Of a stretch of 64,000 bases of DNA, positions 1-10,859 are shown piece after piece. This stretch comes from Norana najaformis. Taxonomy: Eukaryota; Annelida; Clitellata; Crassiclitellata; Hormogastridae. The position numbers and the translations under genes were made by a program. Each line of letters begins with the position of its first letter. The stretch's first letter is position 1. Location of the stretch: contig OZ029919.1 in the NCBI GenBank assembly GCA_964023275.1, positions 4,693,367 to 4,757,366 on the forward strand. Reading direction: 5' to 3'. The notes below the pieces were generated by a model. The model was not told the DNA's origin. It did no database searches and saw only the letters and a program-made list of their open reading frames with translations.

Positions 1-80
1 CTCTTTGTTACTACACCGTCGCCACTGAGGTCCACTGCATTGAAATATCTCTTCATTTTCTTCACCCAAAACTCAGACAT
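1..80 (-). CDS. Sarcoplasmic calcium-binding protein, coding exon 1 (runs off left edge)
   Basis: Read on the minus strand from an ATG at 80, the sequence encodes MSEFWVKKMKRYFNAVDLSG and then DGVVTK before the window ends. This matches the start of the other SCP copies here, with the MSxFW...KM(R/K).YF helix followed by an EF-hand loop of form D-x-S-x-D-G. The Phe-Asp before the loop in other copies is Val-Asp here, and the loop has Ser-Gly at positions 3-4, so this copy is more diverged than the rest. Exon 2 would lie left of the window. I did not find a recognisable TATA/5' exon just upstream, where LINE sequence begins at about 340. Known of the family: cytosolic Ca2+ buffers of invertebrate muscle and neurons. 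Confidence 0.7.
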   Translation of the reverse strand, partial: MSEFWVKKMKRYFNAVDLSGDGVVTK

Positions 81-329
81 CCTGACGAGGCTGTGATGGC
101 AAGGCTTCATATGCAAATTATTATAGTTAATAATAGACGCTTATAATAGGCCTAAATTTTGAGATTGCGGCAATGAGATTGAATCTAAATCGTCCAAGAG
201 TAAAATTTCTCCAACATTTGCCGTTATATCTATAGTCTAATCTCACGGTCAGCATCATCGTTAGCTCATCCAGAAAAGAATAAAGACACTCCAAAGGCTG
301 ACAAACGATTCCGTAGGTATAAAATAATA

Positions 330-378
330 ACATTAATATTAATAATAATATTATTATTAATAATAATAATAATAAATA
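330..378. repeat. AAT/ATT microsatellite
   Basis: Runs of aat and tta triplets immediately precede the LINE fragment that starts at about 387. The same junction type recurs at 11.9, 43.0, 43.3, 53.1 and 62.5 kb. Confidence 0.85.
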
Positions 379-386
379 GCAGTTGG

Positions 387-1130
387 GTGGCTCACATGAC
401 GCCCTTGGATACCTCAGACGATCTAGTGAATGCCGCACTGAATGCATGGATGGTCTTCACGGGTGCAGAACCACCAACTGGATCAGCAGTTCATCGACAA
501 AGGGAATGGGACAGTCGCTGGACAAGCAAGGCGTCGGCGAGCTTACATGAGTCTGCGAACAACCCACTAGACCGCGCTCGTCTCTTGGCCTCTCAAGCAC
601 CACACTCTGAAGATTGGATGCTGGCTCCTCCAGTAACCGTATTGGGACTCCATCTTTCGGATGAGGTGATACGGACCGCGGTTGGAATGCGACTGGGAAC
701 CACACTGTGCGAGCCACATATGTGTCACTGTGGCGAAAGAGTCGACGCCAGAGGACTTCACGGTCTGGTCTGCAGAAAGAGTGCTGGCAGACAACAACGC
801 CATAACATGCTCAACGACATTATATGGAGAGCGCTTACCAGAGCGAACATCCTTGCTCAGAGAGAACCGTTGGGACTCACCAGGGAAGATGGCAAACGAC
901 CGGATGGCGCGTCTCGCGGAAGGTGATAGCCCAAACCCACGTTTGTGGCGGTTGCACTGGAGACCAGCGGCGCATGGAGTACGGAAGGATTGGATTTTGT
1001 GTGGGAGTTAGGACGAAGGATGACAATGGCAACCCACGATCCACTGGAGACCAGCTACCTGCTTCAAAGACTTTCAGTAGCTGTCCAGCGTGGGAACACC
1101 ATCTGCTTCTCCGGAACTCTACTATGAACA
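387..1130 (+). pseudogene. LINE retrotransposon polymerase, C-terminal fragment (broken)
   Basis: The reading frame encodes the C-terminal domain found after the reverse transcriptase in one LINE family that is common in marine invertebrates. Visible landmarks are SGDW-like (SEDWMLAPP), a Cys/His cluster (CEPHMCHCGERVD...HGLVC), the RHNMLNDIIWRAL block and DGKRPDGAS. The frame then breaks at about 915-930, where an internal deletion joins it to the end of the domain (VAVALETSGAWSTEGLDFVW, then LLQRLSVAVQRGNT) in another frame at about 945-1127. It has no RT domain, so it is a truncated, dead copy. The left boundary is an AAT microsatellite and the right boundary a GAT/AAT microsatellite. The family name is not certain; jockey/CR1-type annotations are common for this domain. 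Confidence 0.75.
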
Positions 1131-1133
1131 TAT

Positions 1134-1219
1134 AGGATGATGATGATGATGATGATAATAGTAATAATAATAATAATATTGATAATAATAATAATAAATA
1201 ATAATAATAATAATAATTC
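1134..1219. repeat. GAT then AAT microsatellite (LINE tail)
   Basis: Seven or so gat units grade into gta/ata and then long aat runs directly after the LINE coding end. This is consistent with a simple-repeat LINE tail that later expanded. Confidence 0.8.
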
Positions 1220-1439
1220 TCTCCTATTTCCGCACCTCGGATGGAAGAGCTTCAGCTTAGTAAGCATCTCTCAGCGCGCTTGTGGTCCCCCAGCTCAATA
1301 AACTTGCGTTTTTCAGAAACACCAGGCCTTGAGTTTCTCCGTCCATGGTTTCACGCGAAGATGCCTACACGTAAAACTTGTGTCACATTACATATTGTGC
1401 TGTATATTGGAGAGAATACAGTATTGTGATTCTTGTCAA

Positions 1440-2150
1440 TAGTCTAGAGTAGAGGGTCGGATACTTCTGAAGCAATTATTTTCGAGAGATGTGTCTAGCT
1501 TAGCAACTATAAAGTGTGACTATAATGCGAACATTATTCCAAATCCGGCCCAAAAAAACTTACACAACGTTCTTATGAGTAGATACCCGAATTACTGTGC
1601 CTTTCCGATTTGATAATTGAGCATTTCTCCTTAAAGTCAACAATTGTTTTTGGCAGAGGAAACTGTTTAGGACCTTTGAAACAGATTAGGAATTGTCGTA
1701 TACCGGTCCATGAAGATTGTTAATAATTTTAGCACTGATATCAAACCCTGGACAGAACCCTGTCTATAGCGAACCGTTTAATTGTTAATATGGGAGCATC
1801 ATGAAAGAAATTACGTTTTCTAGAACTAGAAAACACTGTAGAAACTGTTGTATGAGTAATCTCCATATACCCCCCGCTGTCTCCTTTCGTACCTAATACT
1901 GTCTCCGTTCTTAGTGAAACGGCTTTTATGGTTGCTGGACATAAATTTTGAATCTTTATCAATGGGTCCGTTAGTTCTACAAGTTCCTCTAATTGTCTCT
2001 CTCATTTGCTTGCGTCATTTGTCCTCAGCTCAAAACTTAATCTTAAAATTCCTCATCCACCATAGGCTGCTGCATCGCTGTCTTAATTAAGATTTGAGTT
2101 CGGCTTGGTTTTGGTGCGCCATCGTTTGATGCCTCGCGCACTATATACCG
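1440..2150 (+). repeat. Spacer shared with 44.6-45.2 kb, ending in a LINE 3'-end motif
   Basis: About 1690-2090 aligns by eye with 44640-45130 (shared phrases around GGTCCATGA, GACAGAACCCT, ACCGTTTAATTGTT, TTCTAGAACTAG), so it is part of the duplicated SCP unit and not unique DNA. At 2100-2150 it ends with the motif GGTGCGCCATCGNNTGATGC followed by CTCGCGCA. That motif recurs downstream of each type 2 SCP exon 2 and inside a LINE 3' end at 27.3 kb. No gene seen. Confidence 0.6.
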
Positions 2151-2867
2151 GCACTATATTCAAGGCCACTATTGTCAGCAAGTGTGATAGCAATCAACGC
2201 GCTTATGCAATCTCGAAACTCTCCGAACTGGAGATAGCCGTCATGATTGAGATCCATAACAGTGAAGAGGCTAAGCATCAGATCACTGACTGCTTTCTTA
2301 AGCGCAAGATCATCTCTTTGCATCTTCACAGATTCAATTACCAAATCTTCGGTCAACAATACGTCATCACTTGTTCCTGCAGCCTTTGTGCAAAGATGCG
2401 GAATGGGAAGAGCTTGGCGTTTTGACTAGACGCAAGTGGTCTGGCATCAGTACAGCTTAGAATTAGTTGTTTTCGACAGAAAACCACATGGAAAAAAAGT
2501 CATAAAAAGTAAGAGGCAATAATAAAACGAAGCTAGATTTTCGTGTGAAATTTATGCATCAAGCTGATGCAGTGGCAGAGCTTCAAAACACTTTATTGAT
2601 CACGATATATTGTTAACTATGGCTTCAGACACTTCACAATAGACGAAAAGGACTGATTTCATAAGAGATAAAAGTAGACTCTTCGTGTAAATTACTCACC
2701 TCCATTAAACGCTGTCTGACAGTCTCTTTCTGAACTGGATCAGCGTTTTCCATATCACAGAACCTGTCAGCCATACCTGCAAAGTCGTTCCGCGTTAACA
2801 CTCCATCTTTATCGTAATCAAATACACGAAAGTAGGTTCTCATCTTCGAGATCCAAAAGTCGCTCAT
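2141..2867 (-). pseudogene. Type 2 SCP pseudogene (copy D): exon 1 intact, exon 2 deleted at its end
   Basis: Exon 1 (2867 to 2700, 168 nt) is intact: MSDFWISKMRTYFRVFDYDK, an EF-hand loop D-Y-D-K-D-G, and a GTGAGT donor. Exon 2 survives from about 2390 to 2141 and encodes AAGTSDDVLLTED and the third EF-hand loop DLNHDGYLQFGE. It then runs into foreign residues and a stop where intact copies continue RRYFESVGVVDSNFTKK. Against the copy at 14012-15519, about 190 bp covering the fourth EF-hand and stop codon are missing. The junction joins the downstream GCGCTTATGCAATC directly to the codons for the EF3 exit helix. The 5' edge of exon 2 is also altered, so the acceptor frame does not fit. A protein of normal length cannot be made. 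Confidence 0.85.
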
Positions 2868-3731
2868 TCTGAGATGTCGACGATTGAACTGTTCCTACAC
2901 TGAACAGGATAACTTCCTAAAGCTGACAGAAAAAAGAATTATTGAGCTGGTGATAAAATTTCCCTGCAAATTTTAAAATTCTTTCTCCAGAAGTTCAATT
3001 CGACTAGTCAGTCGATGACATCGGGAAGCCTAATTTAAGACACAGAGTATTGAGCAAAGGAGCGAAAATCATCGGGTAGAATGAATTCTTGCGAATTCAT
3101 TTAATTATCTAAGCTTAATAGGTAAGAAATCACTCATAGCTTACACCTTGAGCAGAATTTGCGAAACACTTATAAAGAACAATGCTTGAAGTAGTTTATA
3201 TTGTACCAGACTAATTATTTATCTTATTGAGGTGCATGACATTTCCCAATAATGAAAAATAGCCCTTTATTGAATTAATGTTATTGTACGGGCGTTTCAG
3301 CCACAACTCAACCTTTTCAGTCAGGTTTTATGCCCAGTGTTGAAAAAATATATATATTGTCCGAATAGATGATCATTTACATTGATAATGCTAAGCTCTT
3401 GTGGTTTCTTATTACTAAATGATCAAATCACTTAATGTTGGTCATTAAATGACCATATAATACGTTACCTTACCTCACACTAAACCGCAATACCTTTCAT
3501 TGCCTTACCTCCGATGATTTATAGGCCCTACTACTTGCCACAGATACATCTGCAACTACCACTGACATCTATCGAAACTAAAAGAGCATAAAATGGTCAA
3601 CTGGCAAAGCCCAGTGAAAATCCTGGCCAAATGAATCTAAGCATTGGGTCCATGAAATAGAGAATGATGTCACTGTAAACAGCTAACGAACAGTCGCAGT
3701 TAATATTCCGAAAGCTTAAACTAGAACTTAC

Positions 3732-3825
3732 CTGCGTTTGAGAATTTGGTGTTTTCAGTAACTGCAAGGAGCGATAATTTCCTCAGAAAAACACTTCCCA
3801 AAGTGACTACTTATAAGCAACAGAT
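3732..3825 (-). promoter_or_regulatory. TATA promoter and non-coding 5' exon of type 2 SCP copy D
   Basis: On the minus strand a TATA element (GCTTATAAGTAG, 3808-3819) is followed by a conserved stretch that ends in a GTAAGTT donor at 3725-3731. The same layout and much of the same sequence recur upstream of the other three type 2 copies, near 16.0, 48.95 and 58.8 kb. The stretch has no ATG frame leading to the SCP start, so it is read as a non-coding first exon. The intervening 2868-3731 is the first intron and includes an inverted-repeat stretch at about 3410-3460. Confidence 0.7.
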
Positions 3826-4126
3826 TTTAATTTTAGTAATTTACGACTATCATTATCAAAGGTAGAATATCTATTGACATATAAAAATTTTTTTGGAAGA
3901 CATACGTATCGACGACAATCTTATCATTATTACAATAAAAATAATAGTGTGGATGACGATAATAAATAGCAATAAAAGTATTAATGGGCCCCAATATTAC
4001 TTTAGCTACAGTGAAATAAAATTTAGAGATCACCATTATCAGAATATCATTAATTAAAACTGAACGTGGTTTCTTATCACATATTATCAAAAAATTAAAA
4101 CTCGATGCCTTATCTAATATCTATTC

Positions 4127-4577
4127 AAAATCGTTCGTTCGACAGGGCTGGGTGGGTTCGGCCTGGCCTGTGTGGGCCAGAACTTGCAAAAGCTGACGTC
4201 GAGGATGGCGTACAGTTAAAGAAGGCTCTCGAGGCCTAGACGTCGAAGACTGCGTCCATGCGGAGTTGGTGAAGACGGCAAGGCACAGACCGTTGACTCA
4301 GGCGAAGACGGCGAGGCGTAGACGGTCGACTCTAGCGTCACGGCGGTGTCGGTACCCGAGGCGTAGACGGTACCCGAGGCGTAGACGTCGAAGACCTATG
4401 TATACTGCATGCACACACATTAGTCGTTCTCCCTTCGTTCGTCGTACCTCGGGTAAGTATAGCGCCTCAGGCAACTCAATAAAAGGTGTGACGAAAGTTT
4501 GATGCATAGGTAATTCAAAAGCACTCGGAAGGTGGCGATACCGAGGCGTAGCAGTCACAGTTTTGTGACAGTAGTAA
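4127..4577. repeat. GC-rich insertion with degenerate GAGGCGTAGACG repeats
   Basis: About 450 bp with much higher GC than its surroundings interrupts the paralogous block. The equivalent place at about 16390-16410 has no insert. It contains degenerate tandem repeats of a unit like GAGGCGTAGACGGTACCC or GAGGCGTAGACGTCGAAG, separated by GTCGAAGACGG variants. Translations are arginine-rich and not convincing proteins. It may be a satellite or mobile-element fragment; class unknown. Confidence 0.55.
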
Positions 4578-4626
4578 TGAATTCAAAGCGCGTCATAAAA
4601 ATATACAAGAATCAATCGATGGCTCC

Positions 4627-5164
4627 TAACCCTTAGAAGCTGTCAGTATTTGTGCTGCAGTGTTTTACAGCGTTGGAGCTATGCCATGCGCTTTGGTGCA
4701 TCTGTTCCTGGATGGTTTTGGTTTCATTTCATGTTTTTGTCTTACATATTTTTGATTCATAGTCACGTGACTAAGAAACTGACGTCACTCCTTGATGATA
4801 ATTAGCGTGTAAGATGTCTTGACGGTTACTTGCCGCTAATGCTAGTAAATTTACAGCAGAATGGTTGAAAACAATGACAGCGATGATAAGGTAGATTGTG
4901 ATGTGAGTAGCAATGTATCGAAGCTAGATAAGGTTGAAATTGATGTTGGTCGTGGGGAGAGTGATACAGGTAACGATTTACTGAGCGACGCTGATGGAGG
5001 CCTTGTCACTGATGATGTTTCGTCTGACAATGCCTGTAGCCTCAAAAATTGTGATCACAGTTGACATTATTTAAGTTTCTTAGTTTTGCAATTTTATGTT
5101 GAAATTGGTACAATTACCGCTGTTCACTGAACATGGTGTAATTTTATGTCAGATGAGGGGTAAG
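4627..5164 (+). mobile_element. piggyBac-like deletion derivative (copy 1)
   Basis: The left edge reads (T)AACCCTTAG and the right edge GAGGGGTAAG, that is CCC/GGG termini next to a decayed TTAA. It carries a short acidic frame beginning MVENNDSDDKVDCDVSSNVS (4861-5064), rich in Asp and Ser, like the acidic N-terminus of piggyBac-type transposases. No DDD catalytic core is present, so it is non-autonomous. A second copy is at 16452-17080, and the equivalent site at about 49430 is empty. Compared with the second copy, this one lacks the inner hairpin segments of both ends. Confidence 0.55.
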
Positions 5165-5169
5165 CGAAA

Positions 5170-6210
5170 CCTTGATGAAAATTCGCAATCCGTTGGGAAG
5201 CTGGAAGCTGGTTGAAATTCTATATGCCAGAGGAAACAAGAGTCCAGCTATGATGGGTTAGCAAGATGAAAGAGATGAGTGTTATTTAAGTTAAGACCAC
5301 CACGAATAATTTTAAGAACTACTATAACGCACAGAACTGGGCAGCGAATTTCGAAGCTTTGGACAGGCCACCAAGAACACATGAGAGCCAGCACTTCTGG
5401 CTCAAGAGTCAGTGTCCATTGATTGAGTGCAAGATTTAATTGAAAGAGGAGTGAGCAAGTAGAAGAGGTAGACCTATCTCTGCTATAAATTTAGCAACTT
5501 GTTGACCATACGACAAATTTGATATTAGATTTCTGCTCGTTGGGAAGCATGGGTAATGAATGCAATATGGATACCAAATGCTGATATTTAGTGATCCTTT
5601 CTTCTGGTTCGGACCAGAGAATTCTGAATCACTGTAGAAACCTTTCTTAGCTATACCAATGAAAAGTGACATACAGGAGTAACGTCTGCTTGATAGTTTG
5701 AGTAATGTGACATCTGTTTTCACGAATATCCCGAATGTTAAAGTGTGATAGATTGTATATTGTCAGAAAATAGTCAGAAGATAACATGCTGCAATCGAAT
5801 GTATTATTCCTAAACTGTGAGGACGTTTGTGAGATCTCTAAGTAGTTCACCCAAATGAACAGATGTAAGGTAAAAACTTCCTAGAGTTGTTGAGGCCCAA
5901 GTAAGCCGATGGAAATTGACGCTATTAGTTTAGCTTGTTTTAGCTTACCTCTGAACAATATGTCAGTTCAGTTCAATTCAAGTTAGGTCACTTAAGATCA
6001 AACCAAAAACAATGCCAGGCCAAACATTTCTTAGGCTTGAATGCGGTCTTTTGCATGAGTACAAAAGTCGTCAAAATTTTGTGACATCATGCCAAATCTC
6101 TTCTAGTTGCGTCTTCTAAGACCCTCCAAAAATGTACCATAATAAGTCGGATAACTGGAACGTGAACCACGTTGAGAAGTGGTAGAATGTTGATAATGGA
6201 TTAATTCTCG
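5170..6210. other. Paralogous spacer without a gene
   Basis: This stretch aligns with 17085-18120, and its first two thirds also align with 49435-49990. Short open frames on the minus strand (for example at 5436-5850) are conserved only as DNA. They have no start, splice or domain signal that I trust. Confidence 0.5.
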
Positions 6211-6221
6211 GGCTTATCTGT

Positions 6222-6592
<371 letters not shown>

Positions 6593-6654
6593 GCTTGTGT
6601 GTTTCGCTTTCTTTTTCTCTCAACTTGAATCGATACACGAATTTTTCTTCTTAG

Positions 6655-7330
6655 ATAAGAAGGCGTCGTCAAGTAAATAAATACCATCATGATTATGGAA
6701 ATTTTATGGTAAACAATATTTTTATCTCGATATCTGCTTTAATCAATGATTAGCTTGTACAAAAAAGCTATTTAAGAAACCTTTAAAATAACAAAAATTC
6801 TTAAAGCAAAGCGGATGAATTGAATCGTTCCATCACCTGCAATATCTCCATAAAGCACAGTCAGTAGCAAGAAATACGTAAATCAACAGCCAAAGCAGAG
6901 ACCTACAAGCACTAGTGAATCTTAACTGTTTTCAAAGAGAGCCGATAAGTAAACTACATCAGACATTACTTTATCTTCGGACAAAAATGTTTTGAAGGAA
7001 ACTTTTCTGAGCATCAAAACTCCTGACTGCTTTCTGTAGGCTTCGGAAATGTTTAGCGAATCCCAATTGCTTCAAGTCATTTTTGACAATTTTTCCATTT
7101 GTAAAATTTTCCGTCTTTCTCGGTTTTTATGATTTTTTCTTAGATTTCTATTTCTTTGTTAATTCCACAGAATTCAGCAGTTTATTTATTTCGCCATGTT
7201 TTTGATTGACATGGTTTTAGTAAGCAACCCTCGTTCAAAAAATTTCAAGGACCAACTTAATGACATCGTGCAACTGTATTAATGTTCGTACTAAGAAGCT
7301 AGAAAAACAGGGTCCTCTGGGCTGAAGAGA
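6655..7330. other. Spacer downstream of type 1 SCP copy A
   Basis: AT-rich sequence aligning with 18285-18968 and, more weakly, with 38880-39480. It is the 3' flank of type 1 SCP copies and I see no gene in it. Confidence 0.5.
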
Positions 7331-7331
7331 T

Positions 7332-8625
7332 CTAGTCGACGAGAGGTCCGAAGAAGAGCGTGAACGGACTCTTTTCATGCTGTGAGAACCAAAAATCATA
7401 GCAGGCATAAATGAACTCGTCGTGGCTCAGCTTCCCATCGTGATTGACATCGATTGCCTGGAAAGTCTCTTTTGTGAACGACGTATCTGGCACTCCAACT
7501 TGGTGAAACAGTTTACGATGCTCGTCCACCTGCAGGTACCCGTCACGGTTGAGGTCCATTTGGTCGAAAAAACCAAGAATCACACCCGAAATACATTGCA
7601 TCAGCTCTGGGTTGTAAAACTGCTTCGCCATTGCATCGACGAACTGCTCTACCGTCAATCGTTTCTTGTCGTTGGTTACGGCCGTCTTCATGAACTGCTC
7701 CCACATCTAAGTAATCAGTAAGCAATCTTTATTATTGCTTGACAAACACTCGCACTTTACCCACAACATTGTAGGCAAAATAGTGAATATACAAGCACTT
7801 TGACATTTAACGGATCAGTTAATTGATGCAATGTAATATACCGATGTACAGAGTTTCGTTCACAATATTTTAGAGTCTATTGCTAGAAAGACGGCATCGT
7901 TATTATAACCGTTTCCTTGTGTTTCGTGCGCAGAAGTCAAGGAACCCATGCTGCATACGCAACAACCCCCGGTAGTTGAAAATTTCTGGAGATTAAGCAC
8001 AACATTTGGAACGGCAGCTACTCATCTAGTTCTTGGTCTAATGGTATAGAGAAGGTTTGAAAAACAACTGCATGGATGCTTTGAAATGTGATTGACTGGC
8101 GTTCAGGAAGATGTCGTCCGTCTTGTATCTCCAGAGGCATTACTGAGGTTTCGTCATAGTTTTGATATAAAATTGTGAGTGACAGTTGTACAAAGAGATG
8201 GCTGGTTTCCCTCGCATCCATGAAATGCGACTTAGGCTTCGTCCCAATTCCGTAATGAATGCCGGGCTAGTACTGTTAATGAAACCAACGGTTTCAAAGG
8301 CTAGAGAAGCAAATTCATGTATTTTGATGAGTAGGACGCATTTACATTTTGAATCTATGCGTTTGGGAAAAATGTTGAATATTCATAATTAACAGCATCA
8401 TATTTTAAGTACTGGTTCGCTTTCTAAGCAAAGCTATAATTATCATAAGCATCTCACGTTATCAAATTGATCTTTAAGATGTTCCGCCTTCTGCTTGTCT
8501 GCTTTCTCAAACATTGAGAATCGAATCGCCATCGCAATCCAGTCCTCCTTCGATATGACTCTATCCTTGTCGAAGTCGAAGAGCAAGAAAAATGTCCTCA
8601 TCTTTCTCTTCCAAAACTCAGACAT
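7332..8625 (-). CDS. Type 1 sarcoplasmic calcium-binding protein (copy A), two coding exons
   Basis: Join exon 1 (8625 to 8458, 168 nt) and exon 2 (7706 to 7332, 375 nt) in phase 0. The donor is GTGAGA after ...QFDN and the acceptor is TTAG before MWEQFMK. The predicted protein is 180 aa, against about 174 for Nereis SCP, and starts and ends like that family (MSEFWKRKMRTFF ... FFGPLVD). EF-hand 1 loop is D-F-D-K-D-R-V-I-S-K-E-D, with Arg in place of the usual Gly at position 6. EF-hands 3 and 4 (DLNRDGYLQVDE, DVNHDGKLSHDE) look competent, and EF-hand 2 is degenerate. Known role: cytosolic Ca2+/Mg2+ buffer. The promoter and 5' exon are near 10.6 kb. The intron contains a LINE fragment. Confidence 0.9.
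7985..8345 (-). mobile_element. LINE C-terminal fragment inside the intron of SCP copy A
   Basis: Minus-strand reading gives AFETVGFINSTSPAFITELG followed by R-S-L and, further on, HFKASMQLFF-like residues. This corresponds to the AFETLGPIN...FIxELGRRL...IQRxNAVAF end of the LINE C-terminal domain seen at 22.1-23.1 kb. Frames are broken. Parallel fragments sit in the same place in other type 1 loci (19265-19560, 33830-34340, 40150-41210), so insertion predates the type 1 duplications. Confidence 0.6.
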
Positions 8626-9339
8626 TCTGCACCAAGATACAACCGATTTCTAAATTCAGGCATAAATATAAAAACGGAATCATAATTTTAAAGTCTCTTC
8701 AGTTTCTGGCTGTTTTTTCAGAGTGACCTATCTGTGAATTTGCGCCGCCTCCAAACTACAAAAACCTGTTATCGGCGCTTAAAACCTCTTTCGCCAGGGC
8801 TGGACTGTGTTGAAATTTTATGTTAGGCCTACAGGGCACTAATTATAAAACATCATGTATTTAGTAACCTTTTCTTTGCGCAAAATTGATTGAGCAAGAG
8901 TGAAAAACTTCAGTTTTGGTTCCAGTTTAACTCAATTGCAAGAGTGGCACTGAGCAGCATGCACAGCCTTCTCAATGTCTTCCACAAATAAAATGGAAAC
9001 CAATATACAAGATGGTGTCATAAGGTAGTGCAATAATGTCTGAATGCCAGTTGAACAGTCGATATGCTGGAATTTACGCAATCCAGCATTAATTAGGCAG
9101 CAAAAAACCTCGTCGAAGAATTCGGAAACATCAAGTCGGTAGGTGAGGTGATATTCAACTCTCCCTGGTAAACAAAGAGTAGGCCTAACAAAGTGATTGC
9201 TTCTTTCTTGGATCTATGGCCGGGACTTCTTGATTTGAAATTGCACAACTGCAAACAGAAAGACGCAGATTATGAAAATTCATCTTTAGAACATCGGGAA
9301 AGTGTGAATACCGTTTTCAAATGAAACGGAACTCATGAC

Positions 9340-10210
9340 GGGCCCGCCTTGAACTTCAAAAATTGTAGACTGCAGGAAGAAGTAACTATTCATGATTTTA
9401 ATTTCGGATGCAAGATGCAAAGTGAAAATTTCGAGACCTTCAAGAAACTCACGTGAGATTGTTGAGACAACTTATATTTGGAACGAAACACCGAAAAGTA
9501 CAACACCCGATACTGCAAACAGTCTGAGAGCAGAATTAAATCTAGATTCTACAATGGACATTGCTAAAACATGCGAAACAGTGCGACAGCATTTGATCTC
9601 GCCAAACAATCCAAAAAGGTAATAGTGTGTCTGTGATGAGACACAAGCTGCAGTAGCTATATGGCCAGTGGTGAGGAAAGGAACATGATGACGGATTATA
9701 CCAAGCTCTTAATGACCTGTGTAATGCTTGCCGAAGAAAATGGCATTGGAAAAATATGTAGAACACGAAAGAAGGAAAGTAACTGAAACCAGTTTCCACA
9801 GCTGCAGATGGAATTGTCTGATACACAACGCAACTAAAGTACAATCAAAGACATAGACAGGAGAGAAAATGAAAGTAAACAGGCTGAAATTTGAGATGAA
9901 ACTCGATACAGTAGCATAGTACAACATTCTGCCAATGTCAGTGTATAAGCAAATGTTCCACACCGATATGGAAGTAAGCTTCTCTTCCAAGCCTCGACCT
10001 TCATTACAAGTACTAACAGCATTGACGGCATATGAAGGCAGAAGAATACATTACTATGCAATTAATGCTCAAATTATCAGTTACTGGTCGAGGTTGAGCA
10101 CAATCGGGATGAATGCCACAATCCGTAAGTCCGGTTCGAATGCCAAATTGGAAAGAAGGCCTTGGGGTCTGATGGCGACGGTCTGTAGTACAAGTCACCC
10201 ACTCCATTGA
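9340..10210 (+). mobile_element. Gypsy-type retrotransposon gag/protease fossil (copy 1)
   Basis: At about 9715-9780 a zinc-knuckle remnant reads C-N-A-C-R-R-K-W-H, and the final Cys (ICRTRK) lies one frame away. At about 9880-10060 a retropepsin remnant follows: KLDTVA, a stop codon, then NILPMSVYKQMF and VLTALTAYEGRRIHYY. This is the D-T-G-A ... LP..Y ... L.AYGG pattern of Ty3/Gypsy proteases, broken here by a stop and a G-to-V change. No RT follows. Copy 2 is at 19570-20270 and a shorter one at 35175-35560. Confidence 0.65.
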
Positions 10211-10612
10211 TTACTGCTTGATGCATATCCTAGATTTTGGCAATTACAATGATGCGCCACTGAGAACGTTTGAATAGCGAGCGACTATAAAGAATGGCTT
10301 GGCTGGTTATTAATAAATGCACATTTTCAACAAAAAAGTTATTGTATGAGCATTCTCAATTTAATTATAATTGCAAATGTAATTTGAAGTTCAGGTAACG
10401 CCGTTTCAAGATAATCTAATGAGCGGCATTCACTACACTAGCCTAAAAGATGTATATTGTCATTCAGAGCAGAATATTGTAATGGCTGATCTAGCAACTG
10501 CTATCCTAAACATGTCGGAAATTTAAAAAAAAGAAAGTCAACGCTACTAAGTCATTATAGTAGGGTGTACTTAACAGACACATATTGTGACAGTCGAATA
10601 CAGAATACTTAC

Positions 10613-10710
10613 GTATCGGAGTTGCGATAGTTGTTTCGAGTTGCAAGACGTCGTCCAAAAGTTCCGACTTCGAGTAAACCAAATAGATCCATGGCATATA
10701 TATATAGGCC
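10613..10710 (-). promoter_or_regulatory. TATA promoter and non-coding 5' exon of type 1 SCP copy A
   Basis: On the minus strand a TATA element (about 10695-10706, TATATATATGCC context) precedes a conserved exon containing CTTGCAACTCGAAACAACT and ending ATAC before a GTAAGTATT donor (10604-10612). The same arrangement occurs near 35.9, 37.3 and 42.1 kb, each to the right of type 1 SCP coding exons. It is about 2 kb upstream of coding exon 1 at 8625. Confidence 0.7.
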
Positions 10711-10859
10711 CGATATAATGCACAGACGTAAACGCATCGCAGCCCACATTCACGTCCTGACCCAAAGTTAAGTACCGAAGTAGGGACAAATTTATCATTT
10801 CATTATTCGTCGGCTTCAAATCTAATTAATTTTGTCGACTTTCTAGGCCTATATTTAAT

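Noticed and set aside
4266..4558. Arginine-rich small protein
   Set aside because: It follows the tandem GC-rich repeat in more than one frame and is absent from the paralogous block.
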